DNA of 58,040 nt from Acidobacteriota bacterium (GTDB lineage Bacteria > Acidobacteriota > Thermoanaerobaculia > Thermoanaerobaculales > Sulfomarinibacteraceae), in the NCBI GenBank assembly GCA_015493585.1, contig WGCW01000132.1:1-58040 (forward strand), given 5' to 3'. A model generated the notes under the pieces. That model did not search any database, was not told the origin of the DNA, and saw only the letters and a program-made list of their open reading frames with translations. The position numbers and the translations under genes were made by a program. Positions within the stretch are counted from its first letter, which is position 1; each line of letters starts with the position of its first letter. Shown piece by piece: positions 34,116 to 42,737 of this stretch.

Positions 34116-34498
34116 TGATGGCGGGAAACGAACTGTACGTCGCGACGGGGCTGATCGTCATCCTGATCGGATTTGCCACCGTTCTTGTCAAACGCAACCT
34201 GCTGAAGATCGTCATCGGCTTCTCGCTGATCGATAGCGGGACGAACCTGCTGATCGTCGCGCTGGGCTTCTATCCTGGCAGGACGGCGCCGATCGTCAAT
34301 AACCCGGACATGCTGGCAAACCGGGCATCCCTTCTGGTGAACACGGCAAAAGTCGTCGATCCGGTGCCGCAAGCGCTCGTGCTCACCGCGATCGTGATCG
34401 GCGTCGGCGTCACGGCGCTGATGCTCGCGTACGTTGTCCGGCTCTACGCAACTGGAAAGACCCTTGATGTTCGTCAGTTCGGGAGGATGAAGTGGTAA
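34115..34498 (+). CDS. MrpC/MbxG-like (NuoK-like) membrane subunit
   Basis: 127 aa, three hydrophobic segments, NuoK/MnhC family (LVKRNLLKIVIGFSLIDSGTNLL, DPVPQALVLTAIVIGVGVTAL). It overlaps the large antiporter gene by 7 nt. Part of the ion-pumping membrane arm. Confidence 0.9.
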   Translation: MMAGNELYVATGLIVILIGFATVLVKRNLLKIVIGFSLIDSGTNLLIVALGFYPGRTAPIVNNPDMLANRASLLVNTAKVVDPVPQALVLTAIVIGVGVTALMLAYVVRLYATGKTLDVRQFGRMKW

Positions 34499-37400
34499 AT
34501 CCGATTCTGCTCATTGGCGTTCCCCTGGCGGTTGCATTCCTCCTGCCCCTGGTGGACATGTTGGGGCGCCGGACCGCCCGTGCGGTCCACCTGCTGACGC
34601 TGGCCTTCGAGCTTTTCGTGGCAGGCGAATGGCTGGTGCAGTTTCTCCACGGTGCCGCCGCGGTCAACATCATCACCGGTGGCTGGGCTCCCCCGATCGG
34701 CATCAATCTGCGCCTCGGTCCGCTGGAAGCGGCGCTGGTCTGCCTGGCGGCGCTGACCGGGATCGGCTCGGCGTTGTACCTGGCCCATCACGAAGAGGTT
34801 GGGAGCCTGAGAGGGCTCGTGATCCAGCTGCTCCTGGTTACCGGTGCAATCGGTCTAATCATGACCCGGGACGTGTTCAACACCTTTGTCTTCTTAGAGA
34901 TCAGCGGCATCGGCACCTACTCGATCGTCATTTTCGGGAAGGAACGGTCCGCGCTCGAGGCCGGTTTCAAGTACATCGCCTTAGGAGGCGCGGCCTCGAC
35001 ATTCTTCCTGCTCGGCGTCGCCTTCCTCTACAAGATCACGGGGACACTAAACCTCGACGACATGATTCACAAGCTCCCGATGGCCGTCGTCGCTGGGACA
35101 GGGACCGTGCTCCTGCTTTTGATGGTTGGCATCATGTCCGAGCTCAAGCTGTTTCCGCTCAACGGTCCGGCGATCGATCTGTACGACGGCGTGGAACCTG
35201 GGGTGATGGCGCTGATCGTCGGGACGACGGTCAACGCGCTCTTCTTCGTCTTCTGGAAGATTTCAGCCCTCTATACGGGACCGGCATGGGCGGCGATGTT
35301 TGCCTCAGTGGGCATGACCACCTTCCTCGTCTGTAACGTGCTGGCGATTCGTCAGACGAGGGTCCGGAGGATGCTGGGCTACTCCTCCTCGGCCCAGATT
35401 GGTTTGCTCGTCTTCTTGGTTCCGTTTGTCAAGTCGGGCGAGGTTGCGCTGTCTGCCATCGCGCTGCTGCTGGTCAACCACACGTTTGCAAAGGCCGGGC
35501 TGCTCTGGCTGGCCGGGACCCACGGCGGCGAGAAGATCAAGGAGTGGAAGGGGGCGTTCTCCGATTCGCTGGCTCTCCGGATTGCACTGGCCACGTTCGT
35601 CCTGGCCATGACGGGCCTTCCGCCGTTTCCCGGTTTCTGGGGCAAGTGGCAGGCGCTGGTCGGCCTGGCTCAGCACGGCCATGGATGGTGGATCGGTGCA
35701 GTGCTCGTTGGTTCGCTCTTTGAATTCGTGTACTACTTCGGGTGGCTGAAAGAAGCGCTGACGCCGGCTGAAACGGTTCCGCGCGGTGCCGTTGGATCAC
35801 CGCTCAGCGAAGTCTTCGGATCGCTCCTCTACGCGGGTCTGGCGATTGCGCTCGGTGCGAAAGTGCTGATGCAGGTGTGGGGCGGGTTCAAGACGCCAGC
35901 GATCTTCCTGGGAGCGGCTGGCTTCGTGCTGCTCTTCATCCGGGCGCTCCCTGAACGCTTCAAGGCGGCGTTGACACTTGTCGCTGTCGCCTGGGTGGCG
36001 TGGGGTGTTTTCGCCGGAGCTCGCGCCTGCCCGCTGTGGGACATTCGCGGCTTCTTCCTCGTCATGGTGCTCTTTGGCGCATTCGTGATTTCAGTCGCCG
36101 GCCTTGGGATCCCGGCTGAGCGTGGAAGCTTCTGGGGGCTGTTCCTGATCCTGGTTGGTTCCATCATCGGCATCCTCTACTCCAGCTCGCTGCTCGGGTT
36201 CTTCGCGGGCTGGGAGCTGATGACATGGTCGAGCTACCTGCTGGTCAGCCAGGGCCGGCATGGCCCGAAGGCTGGTTACCTCTACATGCTCTTTGCAGCC
36301 GCTGCCGGCCTGCTCGTGCTCGGTGGCATGATGGTGGCCGAGAGTGCAGGTGTGACGACGCTGGCCGCCCTGGTTTCGCTCTCGGGCGGCGTGGCGCTCG
36401 CGGCGTGGGGGCTGCTGGCTGTTGGATTCGCCGTCAAGGTTGCCTCGTGGGGCGCGCACATCTGGGCGCCCGGCGCGTACGCCGAATCTCCAGATCTCTT
36501 CACGCCGTTCCTGTCCGGGGTGATCTCCAAGATTCCCATTTTCGGGCTTGCCGCTGTCGTCGCCAGGATCGCGGCTCCCTCCGTGGCGACGGCGATCAGC
36601 TCGATCAGCGTCGCTCACATCCTTGGATGGGTTGGGGGGCTGACGGCGTTTGGGATGACCCTGCTCGCCGTCTTCCAGGAAGACATGAAGAAGCTGCTGG
36701 CGTATTCCTCCGTTGGCCAGGTCGGGTACGTGGTTCTGGCGATGGCGCTCCTGACGCCGCTGGGGTGGACCGCCGCGCTCTACTACGCCGTCAATCACTT
36801 CCTGTTCAAAGGGCTGCTCTTCCTCGCGATCGCTGGGGTGATCTACCGTACCGGAGTGCGGACATTCGCAGATACCGGTGGCCTGATCAAACGGATGCCG
36901 CTCTCCTTCATTGCCGTTCTGATCGGCATCATCGCGCTGGCCGGGGTGCCGCCGCTGTCGGGCTTTGCGGGCAAGTGGCTCCTGTATGAAGCGTTGATGG
37001 ACAAGGGGTGGCTCTTCCTGACGGCGTTCATGATGCTGGCGTCGGTGATGGCGTTTCTCTACTGCTTCCGCCTGATCCACTCGATCTTCCTCGGACAGTT
37101 GAAGGACAAGGACCGTAACGTCCGGGAAGCGCCGTGGCCGCTGTTACTGGCTGAGCTTCTGATGGTGATTCCCATCCTGGCCCTGTCCGTACGGCCCCAA
37201 CTGTTGATCGAGCCGCTCCAGCACCTCGTCACCGGCGTCTTCGGCGTGCCGGGCGTCCGGTTCGCCAGCGCGGCGACGATGACGACGCATTTCGGGTATT
37301 TCAACGCGGCCGCCATGATGGCGCTGGTCGTCGTGCTGTTCCTCGTCCTGCTGTTCATCCTGCTGACGGTGGGGCCAAAGCCGACGAAGGTTAAGCAGCT

Positions 37401-37656
37401 CGACATCGTGTATGCGGCCGAGGTGCCGCCCTCGCCCGAGGAGCTCCAGTACGCGTGGGCGTTCTACCGGCCGTATGAGCGGGCGTTCGCCCCGCTGCTC
37501 AAGGCGCGGGTCACGGCGTTTTGGCACGGTGTCGTCGACGTTGTCGAGGGGGTCGCGGAGGCCGGGCGCCGTTTCTACACGGGCAATGCCCAGACGTACG
37601 TGCTCTATTCGGTGCTCTTTATTCTCGTGCTCGCCGCCTTTGGCCTGGCGAGGTAG
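34492..37656 (+). CDS. Fused double antiporter-like subunit (MbxH-MbxH')
   Basis: 1054 aa, roughly twice a normal MrpD/NuoN-type protein. Domain 1 (about 1-490) keeps the antiporter residues E136 (FVFLEISGIG), K219 (MSELKLFPLNG) and K334 (NHTFAKAGLLW). Domain 2 (about 520-950) repeats them as E575 (FAGWELMTW), K649 (AVKVASWGAHIWAPGAY) and K773 (NHFLFKGLLF). A C-terminal extension ends in one more membrane segment. Archaeal Mbx/Mbs operons carry two separate antiporter genes, H and H', at this position. Both halves look functional, so the complex should have two ion channels. GTG start. Confidence 0.9.
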   Translation: MVNPILLIGVPLAVAFLLPLVDMLGRRTARAVHLLTLAFELFVAGEWLVQFLHGAAAVNIITGGWAPPIGINLRLGPLEAALVCLAALTGIGSALYLAHHEEVGSLRGLVIQLLLVTGAIGLIMTRDVFNTFVFLEISGIGTYSIVIFGKERSALEAGFKYIALGGAASTFFLLGVAFLYKITGTLNLDDMIHKLPMAVVAGTGTVLLLLMVGIMSELKLFPLNGPAIDLYDGVEPGVMALIVGTTVNALFFVFWKISALYTGPAWAAMFASVGMTTFLVCNVLAIRQTRVRRMLGYSSSAQIGLLVFLVPFVKSGEVALSAIALLLVNHTFAKAGLLWLAGTHGGEKIKEWKGAFSDSLALRIALATFVLAMTGLPPFPGFWGKWQALVGLAQHGHGWWIGAVLVGSLFEFVYYFGWLKEALTPAETVPRGAVGSPLSEVFGSLLYAGLAIALGAKVLMQVWGGFKTPAIFLGAAGFVLLFIRALPERFKAALTLVAVAWVAWGVFAGARACPLWDIRGFFLVMVLFGAFVISVAGLGIPAERGSFWGLFLILVGSIIGILYSSSLLGFFAGWELMTWSSYLLVSQGRHGPKAGYLYMLFAAAAGLLVLGGMMVAESAGVTTLAALVSLSGGVALAAWGLLAVGFAVKVASWGAHIWAPGAYAESPDLFTPFLSGVISKIPIFGLAAVVARIAAPSVATAISSISVAHILGWVGGLTAFGMTLLAVFQEDMKKLLAYSSVGQVGYVVLAMALLTPLGWTAALYYAVNHFLFKGLLFLAIAGVIYRTGVRTFADTGGLIKRMPLSFIAVLIGIIALAGVPPLSGFAGKWLLYEALMDKGWLFLTAFMMLASVMAFLYCFRLIHSIFLGQLKDKDRNVREAPWPLLLAELLMVIPILALSVRPQLLIEPLQHLVTGVFGVPGVRFASAATMTTHFGYFNAAAMMALVVVLFLVLLFILLTVGPKPTKVKQLDIVYAAEVPPSPEELQYAWAFYRPYERAFAPLLKARVTAFWHGVVDVVEGVAEAGRRFYTGNAQTYVLYSVLFILVLAAFGLAR

Positions 37657-37665
37657 GAGGGGTTC

Positions 37666-38577
37666 ATGCCGTTAGGTATCAAAATCGCCTGGTCGTTTCT
37701 GGGCGTCCTCGTGGCAATCGCCTATGGGCTTGTGATTGCAGGAATCATCCGGAAGGTGATGGCCCGGATCCAGGGCCGCATCGGGCCGCCGGTTTGGCAG
37801 CAGTTCATCGACCTCGGCAAGGTCATCTTCCAACGGACGGCGACCCGTCACGGTTGGATGTTCTACCTCGCCCCGATCTTCAGGGCTGGGGGCGGCATCG
37901 GCCTGTACCTGCTGATTCCGGTCGTCATCGGTGTGCCGGCTCTCTCGAACTTCTCCTTCAACGGCGATCTGCTGCTCGTCATGTACTTCATCTTCTTTGG
38001 CTCGCTGGGCATGGCGCTTGGGGCCGCGGATTCCGGGCATCCTCACTCGCCGATCGGGATCTCGCGTGGTCTGTCGCAGATGACCGCGTACGAGCTGCCG
38101 TTCGCCCTCGCCATGGTGGCGCTGGCCGCGCAGGTGCACTCGTTCTCGATCCACGACATCATCATGGCGCAGCAGGGCGGGATCCTGCACTGGAACCTCT
38201 TCGCGAATCCGCTGGCGGCGATTGCGGCGTTCATCGCGTTCCTCGGCATGAACATGTACGCGCCGTTCAATATCGTCGGGGCTCCGCAGGAGATCCCCGT
38301 TGGTCCTCCAACGGAGTACAACTCGATCTTCCTGTCGTTGATGATGAGCGGGCGGGCGATCCTGGCCGTCGCCAAGATCGTGCTCTACATGGACCTGTTC
38401 CTCGGTGGAGCCCACAGCATCTTGGCCGCGTTCGTCAAGACGATCATCATCTATTTCTGGTCGGTGTTCGTTGGCGCCGTCTTTCCCCGGTTCAGAACGG
38501 AGCAGGCCGTCCGCTTCTTCCTCGGCTGGCCGACCGTCGCCGGCATCGCTGGCGTGCTCCTGGTCCTGATCCGGTAG
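37666..38577 (+). CDS. NuoH-like membrane anchor subunit (MbxM)
   Basis: 303 aa with about eight hydrophobic segments, NuoH/HyfC family (RIQGRIGPPVWQQFIDLGKVIFQR, SRGLSQMTAYELPFALAMV, NIVGAPQEIPVGP). It anchors the peripheral J-K-L-N module to the membrane arm. Its place before J, rather than after L, is the Mbx/Mbs order and not the Mbh hydrogenase order. AGGAGG precedes the ATG. Confidence 0.92.
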   Translation: MPLGIKIAWSFLGVLVAIAYGLVIAGIIRKVMARIQGRIGPPVWQQFIDLGKVIFQRTATRHGWMFYLAPIFRAGGGIGLYLLIPVVIGVPALSNFSFNGDLLLVMYFIFFGSLGMALGAADSGHPHSPIGISRGLSQMTAYELPFALAMVALAAQVHSFSIHDIIMAQQGGILHWNLFANPLAAIAAFIAFLGMNMYAPFNIVGAPQEIPVGPPTEYNSIFLSLMMSGRAILAVAKIVLYMDLFLGGAHSILAAFVKTIIIYFWSVFVGAVFPRFRTEQAVRFFLGWPTVAGIAGVLLVLIR

Positions 38578-38586
38578 GAGGCATGC

Positions 38587-39237
38587 ATGGATAACAAACC
38601 GAAGTCCACGTTACCGGTGCTCGTCGAGCCTCCCAAGGGCGCACAGCCTCACGGCCCCCTGGGGCACGGCTACTTCCTCGGCGAGACGAAACGGCAGCAG
38701 GCCCTGCCCATGCGGGAATCGCTGGCGAAGATCAAGAACTGGTTCCGGGCCAACTCGTTGTGGGTGATGGCGTACGGCACGGGGTGCGGCGGGATCGAGC
38801 TGCGTCCTCTGACGACGGCGCGGTTCGACTTCGAGCGGTTTGGGATGGCGATGCGCCCAACGCCGCGGCAGTCGAACGTGATCATCATCTCCGGCTACCT
38901 CGCGGTCAAGTCGCTCAAGCGGGTGATCCGTGCCTACGAGCAGATGCCGAGTCCGAAGTGGGTCGTTGGCCTCGGCTCGTGCACGATCAACGGTGGCATG
39001 TACTGGGACTCGTACAACACGATCAACCGGCTCGATCTCTACGTGCCGGTCGATATCTACATCGCGGGTTGCATGCCGCGGCCCGAGGCGTTGCTGGCCG
39101 GTTTTGGCGAGCTGATGAAGATGATCAAGCGGGGCGAGGCCAACGGGTGGAACCACTACCTCGAGAACTTCGACTGGTACAAGGAAAACCAGAAGAAGGT
39201 GATCAACGACTGGAACATGCCCGATTACAACTGGTAG
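38587..39237 (+). CDS. NuoB-like Fe-S subunit (MbxJ)
   Basis: 216 aa. The core matches NuoB/small hydrogenase subunits, with Cys ligands in GTGCGGIELRP, GLGSCTINGGMY and AGCMPRPEALLAG for a single proximal [4Fe-4S] cluster. The first motif has one Cys followed by GGIE instead of the CC of NuoB. The N-terminal 50 residues are an extension beyond the core. It pairs with the L subunit to form the interface where the terminal acceptor or quinone-like site would lie. Confidence 0.9.
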   Translation: MDNKPKSTLPVLVEPPKGAQPHGPLGHGYFLGETKRQQALPMRESLAKIKNWFRANSLWVMAYGTGCGGIELRPLTTARFDFERFGMAMRPTPRQSNVIIISGYLAVKSLKRVIRAYEQMPSPKWVVGLGSCTINGGMYWDSYNTINRLDLYVPVDIYIAGCMPRPEALLAGFGELMKMIKRGEANGWNHYLENFDWYKENQKKVINDWNMPDYNW

Positions 39238-39243
39238 GTCATC

Positions 39244-39789
39244 ATGATGCACATTCTTGACGAAATCCGGGAACGGTTTGGGGCCGAGTGGCAGAACGAG
39301 CAGCGCCCCGATCTCCTTCAGATCGGTGTGCAGGCCAAAACGATTGTGCCGCTGCTAACCTGGCTCAAGGCGCATACACCGTTCGTCCAGCTCACACATC
39401 TCTCCGCGGTCGACTGGATCGAGGATGGCGAATTCCAGTTGACCTACCTGCTGACCGATCCGAAGGCGCACGTTTCGTTGATGGTGTGCACCCGGATCGA
39501 TCGTGAGCAGGCCGAGGCGGAATCGATCCATGCGTTGTGGCCGCAGGCGGTGACGTACGAGCAGGAGATCAACGAGATGTTTGGCATCCACTTCCCGGGT
39601 AGCCCCCGGCAAGGCGTGCCGTTCATTCTCGAAGGCTGGAACGATATTCCTCCGATGCGGCGCGACTTCGACACCGTGGCCTACATGAATTCGCACCACC
39701 CGTCGCGCCCGGGCCGGGAGCACACCGATCCGCGGGCGTACATCGGCAAGGTTTTCGGTGAGAGGGGGTATCTCCATGACGACGACTGA
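39244..39789 (+). CDS. NuoC-like subunit (MbxK)
   Basis: 181 aa, NuoC 30-kDa family (PFVQLTHLSAVDWIEDGEFQ, SIHALWPQAVTYEQEINEMFGIHFPG). No cofactor motifs, as expected for this structural subunit. The start is at 39244 or the adjoining ATG at 39247. Its end overlaps the L gene by about 14 nt. Confidence 0.9.
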   Translation: MMHILDEIRERFGAEWQNEQRPDLLQIGVQAKTIVPLLTWLKAHTPFVQLTHLSAVDWIEDGEFQLTYLLTDPKAHVSLMVCTRIDREQAEAESIHALWPQAVTYEQEINEMFGIHFPGSPRQGVPFILEGWNDIPPMRRDFDTVAYMNSHHPSRPGREHTDPRAYIGKVFGERGYLHDDD

Positions 39790-40906
39790 GACGGCTGAGC
39801 TGAGACGGCGGGTCCAACTCTGGTTTGGACCTCAGCATCCTGGCATCACCGGGAACATGTCGGTGCAGGCCTGGCTCGAGGGAGATACCCTGACGGCGGG
39901 CGTGACCCACGTCGGTTACCTCCACCGCGGGTTCGAGAAGCTGATGGAACGCCGGCGCTACATCCAGTCGTTCCCGATCGTGTGCCGGATCTGCGTTCCC
40001 GAGCCCGACACGAACGAGTACCTCCTCGCGGCCGGCTTGGACGAGCTTTCGGGGCTCGCGGCCGAGGTTCCCGAGCGCGGGCGGTGGATCCGGACGCTCG
40101 TGCTTGAGATGTCCCGGCTTCAGATGAACCTGATGACCCTTGGCGGACACATCGGCGCCATGGCGATGGGCGCAGCTCCGAACTGGTTGATCGCCATGCG
40201 TGACTTTGTGCTCGACCGGTTCGAGGAGCTGACGGGCGGGCGTATCTACCACATGTTCATCACGTACGGCGGTGTACGCAGGGACCTGCCCGAGGGGTTC
40301 GCCGAGCGGATGGAAGCGGATCTGGAGGCGATCGAAGAGAAGCTCCCGCTGGTCGATAACGTGATCTTCGATTCGTCGGTCTTCAGGAAGCGCGCGATCG
40401 GCGTTGGCGTCGTTCCCGAGGAGTGGGTCGATGAGATGAGCCTCTCCGGCCCGATCGTGCGTGCGATGGGGATCCCCCGTGACGTGCGCAAGGATTTCCC
40501 GTACGAGAAATATCCGGAGCTCGACTTCGAGGTCGTGACGACCACGGGCTCGGATATCTACGCCCGGGCCTGGGTCCGCCGGCAGGAGATCGCGCAGTCG
40601 ATCGACCTGATCCGCCAGATCCTGCGCAAGATGCCGGAGGGCCCATACTGCGCGAAGCTCCCGAACATGCTGACGTGGACCATCCCCCCCGGCCAGACCT
40701 ACGTCCGGGCGGAGGCGACCCGCGGCGAGATGGGGTACTACGTCGTGACCGACGGATCGGACAAGGTGCGCCGGGTTCACGTGCGCGCCCCATCGTACGT
40801 GCACGGTGTCGCGCTGCTCGAACGGATGATTCCGGGAACGAATATCGCGGACCTCGCACCTCTGATGGTGTCATTCCAGGTTTGTCCGCCCGAGATGGAG
40901 AGGTAG
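39776..40906 (+). CDS. NuoD / large-subunit-like protein (MbxL) with atypical cysteine set
   Basis: 376 aa from the ATG at 39776 with AGAGGGGG upstream. NuoD/[NiFe]-hydrogenase large-subunit fold (FGPQHPGITGNMSVQ, HVGYLHRGFEKLMERR). The N-terminal metal motif is retained as PIVCRICVPEPD, a CXXC. At the C-terminus only one Cys remains (FQVCPPEMER): the second position of the hydrogenase CXXC is Glu. With an incomplete four-Cys set it is unlikely to be a normal hydrogenase, agreeing with Mbx/Mbs sulfane-reductase-type complexes. Confidence 0.9.
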   Translation: MTTTETAELRRRVQLWFGPQHPGITGNMSVQAWLEGDTLTAGVTHVGYLHRGFEKLMERRRYIQSFPIVCRICVPEPDTNEYLLAAGLDELSGLAAEVPERGRWIRTLVLEMSRLQMNLMTLGGHIGAMAMGAAPNWLIAMRDFVLDRFEELTGGRIYHMFITYGGVRRDLPEGFAERMEADLEAIEEKLPLVDNVIFDSSVFRKRAIGVGVVPEEWVDEMSLSGPIVRAMGIPRDVRKDFPYEKYPELDFEVVTTTGSDIYARAWVRRQEIAQSIDLIRQILRKMPEGPYCAKLPNMLTWTIPPGQTYVRAEATRGEMGYYVVTDGSDKVRRVHVRAPSYVHGVALLERMIPGTNIADLAPLMVSFQVCPPEMER

Positions 40907-40915
40907 GAGGCTCGG

Positions 40916-42727
40916 ATGAGCGTCAAACATACGCTGGCACCGTTTTCAGCCTGGTTGCAGGCGTTTTCGAAGCCATTCACGTTGCCCGACAAGCACGGGT
41001 ACCGTGAGGGCGCCGACCGGTACCGCGGCTGGCACATCAACGATACGAAGAAGTGCATCGGCTGCGGGAGCTGCGCCGAGATCTGTCAGAACGTCGCCAT
41101 CGACATGGTCCCGGTCGATGATCCCGTCAAGGGGGATTCTGGCCTGCGCCCCCGGGTCGATTACGGCCGCTGTTGCTGGTGCGCGCTGTGCGTCGATGTC
41201 TGCCCGTCTGGCTCGCTCGGGATGTCCAACGAGTACATCTGGGTCGAGGCGGATGCGGACAAGTTCCGCTACATCCCCGGCGTCGATCCGAAACCGTGGG
41301 ACAACGCCGAGAAGGGTTGGCGGCAGGAGGAAGGGTTCGATCTGGTCGATCACGAGCGGGTGCCGATGCCGATGCTCGATCCTGCCGAGCGGACCAAGAC
41401 CTGGGCAGAGGTTGTCATTGGGTACAGCGAGGAGGAGGCCCGCCAGGAGGCCTCGCGGTGCGTCGAGTGCGGTTTGTGCGTCGCCGCATGCCCGGCTCAC
41501 ATGCACATCCCCGACTACATTGCCGCCATCCGGGACGGCGACGATATTGCAGCGCTCAACATCATCTACGACAACAACCCGATGCCGGAAATGTGCGGCA
41601 AGGTCTGCACGAGGCGGTGCGAGGGTGTCTGCTCGATCGGCGTTCAGGGTGATCCGCTGGCGATCCGCTGGCTCAAGCGGTACGTGACGGAGCAGTTCGA
41701 CGACCTGAAAGATGTCGTGCACGCCGAGGTCGAACGGGTCGGCGAGGGGAAGAAGGTTGCCATCGTCGGTGGCGGACCGTCAGGTGTGACGGTCGCGTAC
41801 TACCTGGCGATCCGCGGGTTCGACGTCACGATCTACGAGGCGTTGCCGCAGCTCGGTGGTGCGACGTTCTTCGGTATTCCGAAGTACCGTTTCCCGATGC
41901 CATCGCTCGAAAAGCAGGTCAAGCTGTTGACCGACTCCGGTGTCAAGATCGTCACCAATCACCGCGTCGAGAAGGATGAGATGCGGCAGCTTGTCAAAGA
42001 CAACGACGCGGTGTTCATCGGAACCGGCTTGATGAAGCCGTACGGCCTCCGGGCGCCGGGCGAGGATCTGCCCGGTGTGATGTATGCGCTCGACATGTTG
42101 CGGGACCATCACATCGGGAAGAAGGTCGATATCACCGGGAAAGTCGTCGTCGTTGGGGGTGGCAACGTCGCAATCGATGCTTCGCGCGTCTCACTGCGGT
42201 TGGGAGCGGAGGTGACCATCGCGTACCGCCGCCGTAAGGTTGATATGCCTGCTGACGACGAGGAGATCGAGGATGCCGAGGCTGAGGGCGTCGAGATCAT
42301 TCCTCAGGCGATCCCGTTGCGGGTCGAGCAAACCGGTGACGGGCGGCTCGACTTCATCTGGGGTCCTGCCGAGATGGTGCAGGAAGAAGAGGGCCGCCGG
42401 CCGCGGCCCAAGCTGATCGAAGGTGTCGAGAACCACATGATCGTCGATCGCGTCATCGTGGCGATTGGTCAGGGTGCCGAGCATAGCTGGATGCCTGAGG
42501 AGATCGCCGAGAAGATCGCGGACAAGCGCGGGTGGATCACCGTCGACGAGAACGGGATGACTGCGTACGAAGGCATCTTCGCCGGTGGCGATCTCGTCAA
42601 CAGCACGGCCGATGCCATCTCGGCGATTGCCGATGGCCTGCGGGCGGTCGTGGGAATCCAGAAATACGCCGGCGTGTTACCCCAAGCCGAGGACGAGGGC
42701 AGTGAGCCCGTCGCGATCGCCAAGTAA
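40916..42727 (+). CDS. Fusion: NuoI/MbxN-like ferredoxin + GltD/NfnL-like NAD(P)H oxidoreductase
   Basis: 603 aa. Residues 1-115 are the NuoI/MbxN-like part with two [4Fe-4S] motifs (C47/50/53/57 and C86/89/92/96). From about 170 a GltD-type module follows: N-terminal Fe-S region (CVECGLCVAACP, CGKVCTRRCEGVCSIG), FAD site VAIVGGGPSGVTVAYYL and NAD(P)H site VVVVGGGNVAIDASRVSLRLG with downstream YRRRKVDMPA. Archaeal MbxN lacks this flavoprotein. The fusion would feed NAD(P)H electrons (or a bifurcated/confurcated mixture with ferredoxin) directly into the membrane complex. AGGAGG precedes the ATG. Confidence 0.92.
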   Translation: MSVKHTLAPFSAWLQAFSKPFTLPDKHGYREGADRYRGWHINDTKKCIGCGSCAEICQNVAIDMVPVDDPVKGDSGLRPRVDYGRCCWCALCVDVCPSGSLGMSNEYIWVEADADKFRYIPGVDPKPWDNAEKGWRQEEGFDLVDHERVPMPMLDPAERTKTWAEVVIGYSEEEARQEASRCVECGLCVAACPAHMHIPDYIAAIRDGDDIAALNIIYDNNPMPEMCGKVCTRRCEGVCSIGVQGDPLAIRWLKRYVTEQFDDLKDVVHAEVERVGEGKKVAIVGGGPSGVTVAYYLAIRGFDVTIYEALPQLGGATFFGIPKYRFPMPSLEKQVKLLTDSGVKIVTNHRVEKDEMRQLVKDNDAVFIGTGLMKPYGLRAPGEDLPGVMYALDMLRDHHIGKKVDITGKVVVVGGGNVAIDASRVSLRLGAEVTIAYRRRKVDMPADDEEIEDAEAEGVEIIPQAIPLRVEQTGDGRLDFIWGPAEMVQEEEGRRPRPKLIEGVENHMIVDRVIVAIGQGAEHSWMPEEIAEKIADKRGWITVDENGMTAYEGIFAGGDLVNSTADAISAIADGLRAVVGIQKYAGVLPQAEDEGSEPVAIAK

Positions 42728-42737
42728 GGGAGAGCCT

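Noticed and set aside
32055-34498. Plain Mrp Na+/H+ antiporter operon
   Set aside because: The following genes are NuoH, B, C, D and I-like redox subunits with overlapping ends, so the Mrp genes form the membrane arm of a redox complex.
36091-37080. 329-aa minus-strand frame inside the antiporter fusion
   Set aside because: Low-complexity Arg/Gln/His-rich translation typical of antisense reading of a GC-rich membrane protein gene.
31692-42727. NiFe hydrogenase (Mbh/Ech) or standard complex I
   Set aside because: The L subunit lacks a complete four-Cys set, NuoEFG are absent, and gene order matches mbx rather than mbh or nuo.
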